From NCBI GenBank assembly GCA_028285545.1, contig JANQPA010000075.1:90136-154135 (forward strand): a stretch of 64,000 nucleotides of DNA. The letters are read 5' to 3'. The position numbers and the translations under genes are program-made. Below, one piece after another: positions 36,609 to 46,087 of this stretch. The DNA is from Saprospiraceae bacterium. GTDB lineage: Bacteria > Bacteroidota > Bacteroidia > Chitinophagales > Saprospiraceae. Numbering within the stretch: the first letter of the stretch is position 1; each line of letters starts with the position of its first letter. Below the pieces are notes generated by a model. The model was not told the origin of the DNA. It saw only the letters and a list, made by a program, of their open reading frames with translations, and searched no databases.

Positions 36609-37858
36609 ACAACTACCAATTTCCGGGTCAAAACATAATTTCTTCCTTCCAATATTACGGAATACATGCCAGAAGGCCAGATAGAGGTATCAAGTTGAAC
36701 CCGATAGGTTCCGGTAATTTTTTTGCCTTCATCAATTTCGGCCATCACCCGATTAAGAGGATCCATAATTTTTATTTTCACATACTGAGGAATCGAATTT
36801 ATTTTATAAGCTACTTCAACTATAGATTGGGCAGGATTTGGTGAAGGAGTCAATAGGTTGGCAAATTGATTCTCAAAGGACAGGCTTGCTTGGCTAGTAT
36901 TGGTAACCAATGACTCGCACTCAACATCTGGTAGTGAACAGACTCCAGTAATCATTCTGACCAGACCAGGATGCAGAGCCTGAGCATTAGAAACCCAGCT
37001 GGGAACAGAGCAATTTACAAAGAGGGTATCTCCTGTAACACTGGCAGCAATTCCATTGGGTTTTGAAAAACTAGCCGACATTGCAGGACCATCATTATTA
37101 GAGTAGGCTTGAAATTGTCCTGCTATCAATTCTGATTGGCCAGATAGTGAAAGTTTATAGATTTGTCCAGTTCCTATAGTCGCTACAAACAAAAAACCAT
37201 TGGCATAAGTGATATGGCCATTACCGGCATTATTATTTCGTGGCAAGGTTGTAAATAAGCTAACTGCCCCATTAGGAGTAATTTTCAAGATCCTCCCATC
37301 ATTAAAATTACAGACATACAGATTATCATCTGGGTCGGATGTAATCCCATTAGGGCAATTGAAAAGGCTACTGCTTGCAAAGGCCATTGAACTCCCATCC
37401 AATGTTACTTTTCTAACGGCATTGCTTCCACACATGCATGCATACAGATTCTCTTGTGAGTCAAGTGTGAGGCCAATGACACCACCACTGATACCACTTG
37501 TCACCCAATTTAAGTTAACACTACCGTTTGGCGAAACTTTGCTGATTCGATTTGCGGAGGGATTGCCCTGGTAAAAATTGCCCTGACTATCAAAAACTCC
37601 ACCTGAAGCTCCGGTAAAGCCTCTGGCAAACTCACTTGCCTTCCAGGTCCCATATTCAAGCTTAAAAACTCTTGAATTGCCATTGGGCATACCAAATCCA
37701 GGTCCAAAATCACTAACATAAACATTGCCATCGGGACCAAAAGTTACGCCCCCACTGGCGTCAAGAAAAGCGATGGTCTCTACATTTAAATTCTGGGCTG
37801 ATAGTCCTGAAAAAATCAAGGAAAAGACAATAAGGAGGCTTCGGATGTTTTTTTGCAT
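36602..37858 (-). CDS. Secreted NHL/SMP-30-like beta-propeller with a type IX secretion sorting domain
   Basis: 418 aa. Signal peptide MQKNIRSLLIVFSLIFSGLSA. Propeller repeats at about 30-310 have the pattern GVTFGPDGNVYVSDFGPG, GLTLDSQENLYACMCGSN, GITSDPDDNLYVCNFNDG. Residues about 335-418 match a type IX sorting domain (type A): SPNPAQSIVEVAYKI, VKIKIMDPLNRVM, ending in GMYSVILEGRNYVLTRKLVV. It is therefore probably exported through the outer membrane and attached or released. The ligand is unknown. A palindrome shared with the 34863 gene lies upstream. Confidence 0.9.
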   Translation of the reverse strand: MQKNIRSLLIVFSLIFSGLSAQNLNVETIAFLDASGGVTFGPDGNVYVSDFGPGFGMPNGNSRVFKLEYGTWKASEFARGFTGASGGVFDSQGNFYQGNPSANRISKVSPNGSVNLNWVTSGISGGVIGLTLDSQENLYACMCGSNAVRKVTLDGSSMAFASSSLFNCPNGITSDPDDNLYVCNFNDGRILKITPNGAVSLFTTLPRNNNAGNGHITYANGFLFVATIGTGQIYKLSLSGQSELIAGQFQAYSNNDGPAMSASFSKPNGIAASVTGDTLFVNCSVPSWVSNAQALHPGLVRMITGVCSLPDVECESLVTNTSQASLSFENQFANLLTPSPNPAQSIVEVAYKINSIPQYVKIKIMDPLNRVMAEIDEGKKITGTYRVQLDTSIWPSGMYSVILEGRNYVLTRKLVVVK

Positions 37859-37933
37859 AATATCACTTTTGAATTTGTTTCCACAATTAACTAATGATAA
37901 ATGCTAATTTAGGGAAGCAGAGATCCTGGTTTC

Positions 37934-37951
37934 ATCGCATGGTCATGCGAT
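37934..37951. repeat. Palindrome ATCGCATG-gt-CATGCGAT (copy 2)
   Basis: Same 8-bp arms as 34707-34724, about 76 nt upstream of the NHL-protein start codon. Candidate operator. Confidence 0.65.
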
Positions 37952-37978
37952 TTGAGAAACATTGTCTTTGGGATTACA

Positions 37979-38039
37979 CAAAAAATAATAAGCTTGTTTT
38001 ATTCGCCTCAGGCAGATAAAACAAGTCTATTATTTTTTG
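37979..38039. terminator. Terminator-like inverted repeat after the 38050 serine hydrolase
   Basis: 37979-38002 pairs with 38016-38039 at 22 of 24 positions. The A/T-rich outer part can end transcripts in either direction, and the loop has a small GCC/GGC stem. It lies just past the stop of the minus-strand hydrolase. Confidence 0.8.
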
Positions 38040-38049
38040 AGGAGAAAAA

Positions 38050-39891
38050 TCAATAATTAAAACCTAAAATCTGCCAATGCCAAAGCATCCAAACGAATAA
38101 AAACAAGGCCAGCGTTGTTAAACCAGTTCTTATTTTTCCCCAACTCCCAATCTTATCGCTAAGCCATGATTTTATCATGAGATATGGAAGAGGAAGGCAG
38201 GCAATTGCCCCAATGATGGGTAAATACAAAGCCATTTCAAAAGCGGGAGGCACCCCATAACGATTAGGTTTAGGAACAAGGGCCACCAGGATTATGAAGA
38301 ATATAAAACATCCTAATGCTGTATAGGATACCCAGTTAAATTGTTTGTTGGCCAAATTTTTCACCTTATTTTTCTTAATTATTTTTAGCAGCCCAGTCAG
38401 CAAAGTCATAAGAAAAATCAAAAGACAAAAGGAAAAAAGAAGGGTATGGAAGCTCCTTAATTCATACCACTTTAATTTACGGTGAGTAGTAAAAAAGCCA
38501 CCAAAAGTAGCAAGGTGGACCTTCCCTTTCTGATCTTCTACAAATTTCAGGTAACTATTATCAGAAGTGGCCAGGCGGAATAAATGCTTATCGATTGGAA
38601 CATAAGGGTATCCAAATGCTATTATTGTATCTCCTTTTCCTTTTGTAATCTTCCATTGATTCCTACCGGGGAACATTTCCACCTTCCCAATATTCTTTTG
38701 GGCCATCCCTGTTCCCCAATAAGTGCCAAGGTAAGGTTTGAAGGGAATAGAAACAGTAGGTTCAGGCTGATAGACATAATTGGAATCAAAAGGGATGTAA
38801 TGATCAAAAATAAATTGTCGTACCTCTCTATTAACCTGGGCACCTCCATTTCTTTGATTAAAAGTCATAAAGAAAGCAATGCCTTCCTCAGGCAAAATAT
38901 AAAGCTGTCCCATAAAGCCGTCAAAACCACCAGAATGTGTAAGAATGAGCTTGTTATTCGCCCTCATTTCATATAAACCCATAGTGACCCCCTCCATTTT
39001 TTCATAAGCTCTAAACTGAACTTCATGCATCAATTTTGCGGTTTCGCTATTTAAATAGGTTTTGCCTTTGAATTGCCCGCCATTAAGATGCATTTTCAAA
39101 AAATTGGCCATGTCATTAGCGGTAGTCATAAACATAGATCCGGCTTTGGTACGGGTATATTCAAAAGGAGAAGGTACATATTCGCCACTCCTAAAGAAAT
39201 AGCCCCTGGCTAGTTCCCTTGCTGGTAAGGTTTCAATATCGAATCCACTATTATTCATTTCCAAAGGATCAAGCAGATTGTCTTTAATCAACTGGTCGAA
39301 AGGCTTTCCAATCAGATCCTCCAAGACAGCACCAGCTAAGGATCCAGCATGATTAGAATACATCAGGATTTTACCAGGAGAGGCTACTCTTTTAGTCATG
39401 TGTTTAGCAAAGTATTGGGTCATTGGTTCCAAAGAGTTTGGATCCAGTGTTCTCCTACCTGGGCCTTCAGTATCAAATCCTGAAGTATGAGTTAGCAAAT
39501 GTCTGAAAGTAATCGGCTGGTCATACTTCTTTTCAATTTTAAAAGTTTTAAGGTAATGGTTAATATCTTCATCTAATTGGATGTGCCCTTCTTGGATCAT
39601 TTTCATAATTAAGGTTGCACTTACCCCCTTTGAGATGGAGGCTACTCGAAAGGCAGTATGTTGGGGATCGACCTTTGTTTGGGTTTTTAAATTGGCAATT
39701 CCATATCCCCTGGTCATTAGAATGCTGTCTTTGCTCACCATAGCAAAAATGGCACCTGGAACATTGAATTCCTTCATTTTAGCCTGAAAAAGTGAGTCGA
39801 TTTGAGTTTCAAGGTTTACTGAATGGTTTTGACCGAATATATTAATGGTCAATAAGGCCAAGAAAAAAGTGATAACAAATAAGTGCTTCAT
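38050..39891 (-). CDS. Serine hydrolase (beta-lactamase family) with C-terminal membrane helices
   Basis: 613 aa. Signal peptide MKHLFVITFFLALLTINIFG. The class C beta-lactamase/DD-peptidase domain (about 25-370) has all three motifs: SISK (FRVASISKGVSATL), YSN (ILMYSNHAGSLAG) and HSG (LTHSGGFDGF). A small beta domain follows (about 375-480), and three to four helices close the protein (about 490-610). This architecture is common in Bacteroidota and may act on envelope peptides or esters. Substrate unknown. It is one of three such hydrolases within 9 kb. Confidence 0.92.
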   Translation of the reverse strand: MKHLFVITFFLALLTINIFGQNHSVNLETQIDSLFQAKMKEFNVPGAIFAMVSKDSILMTRGYGIANLKTQTKVDPQHTAFRVASISKGVSATLIMKMIQEGHIQLDEDINHYLKTFKIEKKYDQPITFRHLLTHTSGFDTEGPGRRTLDPNSLEPMTQYFAKHMTKRVASPGKILMYSNHAGSLAGAVLEDLIGKPFDQLIKDNLLDPLEMNNSGFDIETLPARELARGYFFRSGEYVPSPFEYTRTKAGSMFMTTANDMANFLKMHLNGGQFKGKTYLNSETAKLMHEVQFRAYEKMEGVTMGLYEMRANNKLILTHSGGFDGFMGQLYILPEEGIAFFMTFNQRNGGAQVNREVRQFIFDHYIPFDSNYVYQPEPTVSIPFKPYLGTYWGTGMAQKNIGKVEMFPGRNQWKITKGKGDTIIAFGYPYVPIDKHLFRLATSDNSYLKFVEDQKGKVHLATFGGFFTTHRKLKWYELRSFHTLLFSFCLLIFLMTLLTGLLKIIKKNKVKNLANKQFNWVSYTALGCFIFFIILVALVPKPNRYGVPPAFEMALYLPIIGAIACLPLPYLMIKSWLSDKIGSWGKIRTGLTTLALFLFVWMLWHWQILGFNY

Positions 39892-40045
39892 AACAGTTGG
39901 ATGATTGTTTCATCATTCAAATTAGAGAAGAAGCTTCAATAATAGCCGGGGTATTTTGCCAACTGCACTTACAGGCATTCAACTACACCACCTCCTTGCC
40001 AGAAGACTTGTATATTGGAAAATAATTCTAAAATTTTCTCTAAGC

Positions 40046-41764
40046 ATGAAGCTCCTCATTCAAGTAATCTTAGTGGTTCTTGTCAATTTGTCTCTGGCAA
40101 AATTGATCCAGGAATCGGGTTATAGCCCTCACAGGATGAATGAAAGAGAAATCATCAGCCGGGATAGGCGGATTTCCTTGGGAGATAGTCTTGTCTGGGC
40201 AGATCCGGAATATGATGATCGCCATTGGAGTACAAATCCTTATTTAGATACCAATGCCCAATTTTGGCTCAGAGAGACCTTAATTCTGGATGAAAGACTG
40301 CTAAGCGATGAGCCTATTGGGTTAGCTGTTAACCTGCTGGCTTCCTATGAATTGTATTGGGATGGCCACCTTTTAGGAACGAATGGTCATGTAGGCTCGA
40401 ATAAATCACTTGAGATACAAGGCCAGCATTTCAAGGCATTTATCCTGCCTGACTCTTTAGCCACAATGGGGGCCCACACCCTGGCATTTCGTTCCTCCAA
40501 TTTTTATCTGAAGAATAAAATACGCCCTTTTGGAACCTGGGCTGGGGTTTATGAAGATCTGATACGCAAGCCAATTACCTTTTCTGCACTCATTCATGTA
40601 TTAGGAGGTATATTTTTAGTCATTGGACTTTATTACCTATTTATCTTTTTTATTAATTATCAACAATTAGCCTATCTACTTTTCGGCTTTCTTTGTTTAT
40701 TGTTTTTTGTACTTACCTTATTTGAATATCTAAAATTCCATTATTGGTATCCCTACTCCTATCACTATGTTCGACTCGAAATTATTGAGTATTTAACCCT
40801 ATTTTTTAATGGACTTCTACTTTTGTTTTTTCTAATCCGATTTAATTTTCCGAAAATGGGTATCGTATTTGGCCTTTTGGTTTTGATGCTTTCTCTGATA
40901 AAAGGAGGCATTCTACCTTACAGCGGGCATGATATTCGGATAATAATCATGTCAATGATCACTTTTTATGCTAGTTCGCTGATTATTTTAAGAGCATATT
41001 TCCTTAAAAAATCCGGGAGCAAAGAAGCCTTATTGGGAATTATACCTTGCCTTTTCCTTTTTGTTTATTATGATTTAATGCTCTTCTTAAGCTTTTCAAA
41101 TTTGGTGTTATTTAACCTATTATCTTTTTCTTATCAACAAAAAAAGATGCAAAAAGAGCAGCAAACTGCTCTGCTCCGATCAGCCAGGCTAGAGACAGAA
41201 TTGCTCAAAAAAAACATACAGCCCCATTATCTGATGAACACCTTGACTTCTCTTCTGGAATGGGTTGAAAAAGATCCCAAAATAGGAGCACATTTTATCC
41301 AGGCTTTAGCCGATGAATTCAAAATGCTCAATAGGATATCTGACAAAAAATTAATTCCTCTCAACCAGGAAATCGAACTCTGTCAGGCTCATTTGCACAT
41401 TCTAAGTTTTAGGAAAGGGAAAAAATATTTTTTAGAGACTATAGATGTACCCGAAAATCTGTTCATTCCTCCTGCATTGATTTTAACACTTGTCGAAAAT
41501 GGCATCACCCATAATAGAAGTGTAGAAAATAAGATTGTGCAAAAGCTAAAGATTATGCAGCATCCTGAATTTATAGTCTTTACTGTTCAATCCCTTGGCC
41601 CGGTTAAAAACAAAATTAATAATCCGGATGGAACAGGTTTTAAATATGTAAAGGCAAGGTTGGAAGAAAGTTATCCGGGAAATTGGGAATTCTCTTCGAA
41701 AGCCACCGATTACGGCTGGGAAAGTATCATTCGAATTTTTCAAAAAAATAATAGCAATGACTGA
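40046..41764 (+). CDS. Membrane sensor histidine kinase, LytS type, with jelly-roll-like sensor
   Basis: 572 aa from ATG at 40046 (MKLLIQVILVVLVNLSLAKL, signal/anchor); a longer TTG-initiated frame from 39956 is less likely. Residues about 40-180 look like a galactose-binding-like sandwich (DPEYDDRHWS, FWLRETLIL, YELYWDGHLLGTNGHVG). About seven helices follow (190-380), then the His_kinase domain with its histidine in KNIQPHYLMNTLTSLLEWVE. The HATPase_c part has PPALILTLVENGITHN, but the glycine-rich lid is poor. It overlaps the LytTR regulator by 8 nt. Confidence 0.88.
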   Translation: MKLLIQVILVVLVNLSLAKLIQESGYSPHRMNEREIISRDRRISLGDSLVWADPEYDDRHWSTNPYLDTNAQFWLRETLILDERLLSDEPIGLAVNLLASYELYWDGHLLGTNGHVGSNKSLEIQGQHFKAFILPDSLATMGAHTLAFRSSNFYLKNKIRPFGTWAGVYEDLIRKPITFSALIHVLGGIFLVIGLYYLFIFFINYQQLAYLLFGFLCLLFFVLTLFEYLKFHYWYPYSYHYVRLEIIEYLTLFFNGLLLLFFLIRFNFPKMGIVFGLLVLMLSLIKGGILPYSGHDIRIIIMSMITFYASSLIILRAYFLKKSGSKEALLGIIPCLFLFVYYDLMLFLSFSNLVLFNLLSFSYQQKKMQKEQQTALLRSARLETELLKKNIQPHYLMNTLTSLLEWVEKDPKIGAHFIQALADEFKMLNRISDKKLIPLNQEIELCQAHLHILSFRKGKKYFLETIDVPENLFIPPALILTLVENGITHNRSVENKIVQKLKIMQHPEFIVFTVQSLGPVKNKINNPDGTGFKYVKARLEESYPGNWEFSSKATDYGWESIIRIFQKNNSND

Positions 41765-42467
41765 CCGAAAACATATATTGATTGTCGAAGATGAAAAAAT
41801 CATTGCAGAGAGAATTCATCGGCTTGCTAAAGAAATTCTAATGGGAAAGCCTATTAAGTTTAGCCTAATCAGCCATATTGAAAACGCTTTTACTTTTCTG
41901 TCAAAACATAATATCGATTTATTATTATTGGATTTAAACCTGAATGGAGAGGATGGCTTCCAGTTACTCCAAAGAATGATGGCCAAAGGTTTCCAAACCA
42001 TCATTATTTCTGCTCATGATAATAAGGCCATCCAGGCATTTGAATATGGAGTACTTGATTTTGTGCCCAAACCATTTACGAAGGAACGGCTAAAAATGGC
42101 TTTTTCCCGTTGGCTAACTGAGGATAGTTATTCAGATATTCCAACAAAATATCTTTCTGTTCAGGTTCGGGGCAATCTTCGTTTGGTAGAAGTAGATCAA
42201 CTTAAATTCATTAAAGGCTCTGGCTCTTACTCTGAATTATACTTAAAATCTGGAAAAAAGGAGCTACACGGCAAATCAATGGATAGTCTTTTTCAAATTT
42301 TACCTTCTAAATTCGAAAGAATTCACCGCTCCTATATTCTGAATCTGGATTGTTTAAGCCGCATCCAGGTCCATCAGGGAGGCAAGTATGAAGCTGTTCT
42401 GAATGATGGCAGTTTACTCCCCATTGGAAGAAGCCGGTATAAAGAATTAAAAAGTCGTTGGGTATAA
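41757..42467 (+). CDS. LytTR-type response regulator
   Basis: 236 aa. Receiver domain with the acidic pair in LIVEDEK and the phospho-acceptor aspartate in DLLLLDLNLNGEDGFQ; receiver lysine in DFVPKPFTKERLK. C-terminal LytTR domain at about 130-235 with FIKGSGSYSELYL and IHRSYILNLDCL. Overlap with the kinase gene shows they are one operon. It is the second LytTR pair in the window and distinct from the one at 14.8-16.5 kb. Target unknown. Confidence 0.95.
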   Translation: MTDRKHILIVEDEKIIAERIHRLAKEILMGKPIKFSLISHIENAFTFLSKHNIDLLLLDLNLNGEDGFQLLQRMMAKGFQTIIISAHDNKAIQAFEYGVLDFVPKPFTKERLKMAFSRWLTEDSYSDIPTKYLSVQVRGNLRLVEVDQLKFIKGSGSYSELYLKSGKKELHGKSMDSLFQILPSKFERIHRSYILNLDCLSRIQVHQGGKYEAVLNDGSLLPIGRSRYKELKSRWV

Positions 42468-42473
42468 ATGCAT

Positions 42474-42573
42474 CAATGGCAATTACAATTTCAATACCAA
42501 TAGCAATGTTTAATCGAGTATTGACATTGATATTGACATTGACATTGATATTGACATTGATATTGACATTGAT
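42474..42573. repeat. Facing hexamer tandem repeats, (CAATNN)6 then (ATTGAC/T)9
   Basis: Six CAATNN hexamers run from 42474 to 42509, then after 10 nt nine ATTGAC or ATTGAT hexamers run from 42520 to 42573. CAAT is the complement of ATTG, so the blocks can fold on each other in several registers. It lies between the convergent regulator and serine-hydrolase genes and could act as a terminator. The repeat region up to the hydrolase stop has no gene. Confidence 0.85.
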
Positions 42574-43617
42574 TTATTTTAGCAATTCCATCACTATCAG
42601 TCCTGCTAAAGTTTCTGCCATATCCTGCTGCTCAATAGCCTGTTGGCCACTCACTCGCCAGTCATGAGTACAAGCAACGATTAAATCCAGTGAAGGCAGA
42701 ACAAATATATTTTGCCCGGCATAGCCACTGGCCATAAACCCTTTGACTCCCATAGGCCGCCCTACCCACCAGCCGTAGCCGTAGCCAAAACCCTCCGCGT
42801 TATTTGCAAAAGAGCCTTTGGGATTTTGCAGATCAGTAGCAGCTTCAATAAATTGTTTTGAAAGAATTTGTTGCCCGTTAAATGCTCCATTGTTAAGGTA
42901 CATCTGTCCTAATTTAATCATGTCCTTGGGTTTAAGTTGTATTCTGGAACCTCCAGCATAATAACCATCTCCAAATTTTTGTAGTTTCTTTTTGCCTATA
43001 CCCATTGGTTTAAAAAGGTATTTGTTGGCAAATTCTAAAGTGCTCATCCCCGTAGCATCCGTAAGTATATAGGAAAGCATATGAATATCGCCGGTGCTAT
43101 AATTCCAGAACCTACCAGGAGGGTGTGCGATGGGTTTGTCCATCAAATAATTGAAGGGATTTCCTGATTCTACCATTTCATTATTGTCATTATACCCTAT
43201 CCCTTCATTCCAGTCAAGGCCGCTGGTCATACTCAGGAAATGTTTTATGGCAATCCCTTTTTTCTTATTGGCTTTCTCTCCCAGGTATTTGGTGATGGGG
43301 TCCTCAACACTATCAATAAACCCCTTATCTATAGCAATCCCGATAAGAGTAGCCATAAAACTCTTTGAGGCAGAGCGTAGGTGATCCAAGCTATCTTTTG
43401 GGTAGCTATCATAGTATTTTTCTATGATTAGCTCATTGTTGTGTAAAATCAATAAACTCCTAAGGTTTGGAGCTTTTTTAGCTTGTTCTAGAACCGGTTT
43501 CAGATCAATACTAGAAGGATTAGTTTGATCAGAACTGGTATTAATAGATTGGTTTTGGCCACAGTTTTGAACTCCAATCAGGAAGACCAATAAGAGTAAG
43601 TAATTGCTAATTTTCAT
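42574..43617 (-). CDS. Serine hydrolase lipoprotein (beta-lactamase family)
   Basis: 347 aa. Lipoprotein signal MKISNYLLLLVFLIGVQNC (Cys at 19). The beta-lactamase-fold domain has SASK (LRSASKSFMATL), WNYSTGDIHMLSYIL as the Tyr motif, and GYAGQNIFVLP in place of HxG. This set of motifs is that of the NylB/EstB-like subgroup, many of which hydrolyse esters or amides. Third serine hydrolase in this region; natural substrate unknown. Confidence 0.9.
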   Translation of the reverse strand: MKISNYLLLLVFLIGVQNCGQNQSINTSSDQTNPSSIDLKPVLEQAKKAPNLRSLLILHNNELIIEKYYDSYPKDSLDHLRSASKSFMATLIGIAIDKGFIDSVEDPITKYLGEKANKKKGIAIKHFLSMTSGLDWNEGIGYNDNNEMVESGNPFNYLMDKPIAHPPGRFWNYSTGDIHMLSYILTDATGMSTLEFANKYLFKPMGIGKKKLQKFGDGYYAGGSRIQLKPKDMIKLGQMYLNNGAFNGQQILSKQFIEAATDLQNPKGSFANNAEGFGYGYGWWVGRPMGVKGFMASGYAGQNIFVLPSLDLIVACTHDWRVSGQQAIEQQDMAETLAGLIVMELLK

Positions 43618-43865
43618 TGTTTAAATTTGTCTTAACAGTCATGTGATTTCTTATTGGCAAGCTCTCATTTGAAGCAAAAAAAAACTACATGGAATGGTGA
43701 TTTTTTTGTGAAATAAGCAGGCTTTTACAATTGGCCTGATTATTAAAGGTCTTGTGAGTGAATCAATTGTTGTATTTTGGAGGGCAGATAATTCAATATC
43801 TTGTAACTCTTGCTTTGCAAAGCAGGCTAGTAATTTTTTACGTAAAAAATAAATCCATTCCTTAT

Positions 43866-45332
43866 ATGAAAATTAATATTACCCTTCTGTTTTTTATAAT
43901 TACAATTTTTGCTTTTCCAATGCTCAGCCAGGGGCAAATGGACAGGATCAATAAAACGATTGAACCTATGGAGGCTGAGTCTCATCTTCGCTTTTTAACA
44001 GCTGATGAATTAAGAGGCCGCGATACTGGCTCACCAGAATTATTGGTTGCCGGTCGTTACATTTCGGAGCAATTCAGAAGATATGGCCTTATCCCTCTGG
44101 GAGATAATGATGGAGATTTCTTACAACGTGTTCCTTTGCACACAACCAAGCCTGCTTCCGAAGCTATGGTTTCTATGATTGGGCAGGAATTTGAAGGTGG
44201 TGTCAACATGGCCGTAGTGGTGGGCTCCGATGGGAATATTGAAGGCCCATCTATTTACCTGTCTGACCTACAAGATTTTGAATCTCATGACCTAAAGGGA
44301 AAGGTCGTTATTGCAGTTTTGAGAAATGCTCAGGCAGCCCTTGGCAATCAAGAACAACTTAAGTCTTTGCAGGAAGCAGGTGCCATTGCACTTATCCAAC
44401 TTTTTGGTCCCGGGCAGCGCTTCCCCTGGCACCCAGTTTTAAACTACCTTTCCCAGGAGCGTATGGGAGTAGGTCCGGTAAGTAATGACCAAGGGATTCC
44501 TCATCTTTGGGTGCGGGATTCTGCCAATGTTTTAGTGGAGCAATTAAAAGAAAAGGCAGGTTCAGCAGTAAATATTAGTATAAAGGGAAGTCAAAAAAAG
44601 GTAGTCGATGCCTTTAATATTGTGGGAAAAGTTGAAGGAACCGATCCTGAATTAAAAAAAGAACACATCGTGATGTGTGCCCATTATGATCATGTTGGAG
44701 TTACTAAAGGGGAAGGCCAGGATTCTATTTATAATGGAACAAGAGATAATGGTATCGGTACTACTGGACTCATTAATGCAGCCAAATATTTTGGGAAATA
44801 TCCACCCAAGAGGTCCATTATCATCATTGCTTTGACAGGTGAAGAAAAAGGATTATTGGGGAGTCAATATTATGTCAATGATCCCAAAATTCCGCTGGAA
44901 GAAACCGTTTTTGCTTTTAACATTGATAATTCTGGCTATACCGATACCAAAAATTTATTCCTTTTAGACACCAGTCGAACCAATATTGATGAACTGGTCT
45001 ACCAGGCCGCATCAGAAGTAGGATTAGGGATAATAGGAGATCGCATTCCAAGGCAAAATTATTATGAACGTTCAGATCAGGTGAGTTTTGCCAGAAAAGG
45101 TATACCTGCTGTTAACCTAAGAATGGAAATGAGTGTATTCGATGAGCGAATCACCAAATATTACCATCGACCTGAGGATGAGTTTCATACTGTAGATATA
45201 GAATATATTCATAAATATTGGAAGGCCTACATCCGCTCTGCTGAGTTATTGGGTAATTGGGATCAACGACCCTATTGGCTCAAAGGAGATAAGTTTGAGG
45301 CTGCGGGAGATAAATTGTATAATAAGAAGTAA
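43866..45332 (+). CDS. Secreted M28 family zinc aminopeptidase with PA domain
   Basis: 488 aa from ATG at 43866 (MKINITLLFFIITIFAFPML, signal peptide); an upstream GTG at 43758 is not credible. A PA-like insert lies at about 110-240. The peptidase core has metal ligands in IVMCAHYDHVG, the bridging Asp in TRDNGIGTTGLINAA, and the catalytic Glu pair in ALTGEEKGLLGSQYY; a later Asp and His are in FNIDNSGYTD and TKYYHRPEDEFHTVD. Family members remove N-terminal residues. Periplasmic or extracellular. Confidence 0.94.
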   Translation: MKINITLLFFIITIFAFPMLSQGQMDRINKTIEPMEAESHLRFLTADELRGRDTGSPELLVAGRYISEQFRRYGLIPLGDNDGDFLQRVPLHTTKPASEAMVSMIGQEFEGGVNMAVVVGSDGNIEGPSIYLSDLQDFESHDLKGKVVIAVLRNAQAALGNQEQLKSLQEAGAIALIQLFGPGQRFPWHPVLNYLSQERMGVGPVSNDQGIPHLWVRDSANVLVEQLKEKAGSAVNISIKGSQKKVVDAFNIVGKVEGTDPELKKEHIVMCAHYDHVGVTKGEGQDSIYNGTRDNGIGTTGLINAAKYFGKYPPKRSIIIIALTGEEKGLLGSQYYVNDPKIPLEETVFAFNIDNSGYTDTKNLFLLDTSRTNIDELVYQAASEVGLGIIGDRIPRQNYYERSDQVSFARKGIPAVNLRMEMSVFDERITKYYHRPEDEFHTVDIEYIHKYWKAYIRSAELLGNWDQRPYWLKGDKFEAAGDKLYNKK

Positions 45333-45339
45333 GTCATTC

Positions 45340-45371
45340 GAAGGTGGAAGGTGGAAGGTGGAAGGTGGAAG
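45340..45371. repeat. Tandem repeat (GAAGGTG)4
   Basis: Four perfect 7-nt GAAGGTG units (45340-45367) and a partial fifth, just after the M28 gene. CTACCTACC near 45392 is a weak complementary block. Confidence 0.85.
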
Positions 45372-45408
45372 AAAAGACAAATAAAGTTGGACTACCTACC
45401 CTTAAGAT

Positions 45409-45458
45409 GTCTGACCATCAGACTTTGGGCTGATATTACCATTATTCAGCCTAAAGTC
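45409..45458 (+). terminator. Hairpins after the M28 peptidase gene
   Basis: GTCTGA-cca-TCAGAC (45409-45423) and, partly overlapping, GACTTTGGGCTGA (45421-45433) paired with TCAGCCTAAAGTC (45446-45458) with one G-T pair. The two are mutually exclusive structures. A strong U-run is missing, so terminator strength is uncertain. Confidence 0.55.
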
Positions 45459-45486
45459 ATATTCAATCATACCATAAAAAGATTAA

Positions 45487-46053
45487 ATGAACCCCTTTTA
45501 TAAGCGACTTATTCTGCTAAGCGTTTCTATTCTGCCATTAATATTAAATGCCCAATCAAAAGACACTAACAAATTTAACTTTGGCATAGGCGCAGGAGTT
45601 AGTATAAATGATGCATTCAACCATGTCATGGATGCAAAATTTAAATCAAGGTTATCGCCAATTTTAATTACTATAAACGCTCAAAAACAATTGGAAAATA
45701 AATGGGGGATTCTCGCTGAATTAGATTATATCCATAAAGGTCCCATTGAGCATGATATTAGTTACCTAACTTTTTCATTTTTAGCTCAGCACAAAATCAG
45801 TACCAAGCCAACTATCTCAATATTAGCGGGTCCTTATATTGGCTACTTATTTAAATATGAATCTTATGGTGTTGTTTTTAAGCATAAGGATCTGAAAAAT
45901 CATGACATAGGAATTGATACAGGGCTTAATTTTTCCATGAGATTGAGTGAAAAAATAAGCCTTTTCATTTCCCCACGACTTGAAGTAGGCATGATGAGGT
46001 TTTCATTTTCAAACAATATTTCATATCAATTAAAAACAGGGATAACATTTTAA
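45487..46053 (+). CDS. Small outer-membrane beta-barrel protein
   Basis: 188 aa. Signal peptide MNPFYKRLILLSVSILPLILNAQ. Alternating polar/hydrophobic strands with Gly/Asn turns (NFGIGAGVSINDAF, GILAELDYIHKG, ISILAGPYIGYLF, HDIGIDTGLNFSM, LFISPRLEVGMM) and a terminal aromatic (GITF) fit an eight-stranded PorT/OmpA-like barrel. Function unknown; it may be an envelope porin-like protein. It precedes the DUF6090 gene by 34 nt and could share its mRNA. Confidence 0.85.
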   Translation: MNPFYKRLILLSVSILPLILNAQSKDTNKFNFGIGAGVSINDAFNHVMDAKFKSRLSPILITINAQKQLENKWGILAELDYIHKGPIEHDISYLTFSFLAQHKISTKPTISILAGPYIGYLFKYESYGVVFKHKDLKNHDIGIDTGLNFSMRLSEKISLFISPRLEVGMMRFSFSNNISYQLKTGITF

Positions 46054-46087
46054 TAGCCAAAGCGAGTAGTAAAGCACATTTTTAATA

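Noticed and set aside
42520..42573. Hexamer repeat as a CRISPR-like array
   Set aside because: Unit is six nucleotides without unique spacers; it is a simple tandem repeat.
42458..42667. Plus-strand 69-codon ORF rich in Leu-Thr-Leu-Ile
   Set aside because: It is only the translation of the ATTGAY hexamer repeats and overlaps the real hydrolase gene on the other strand.
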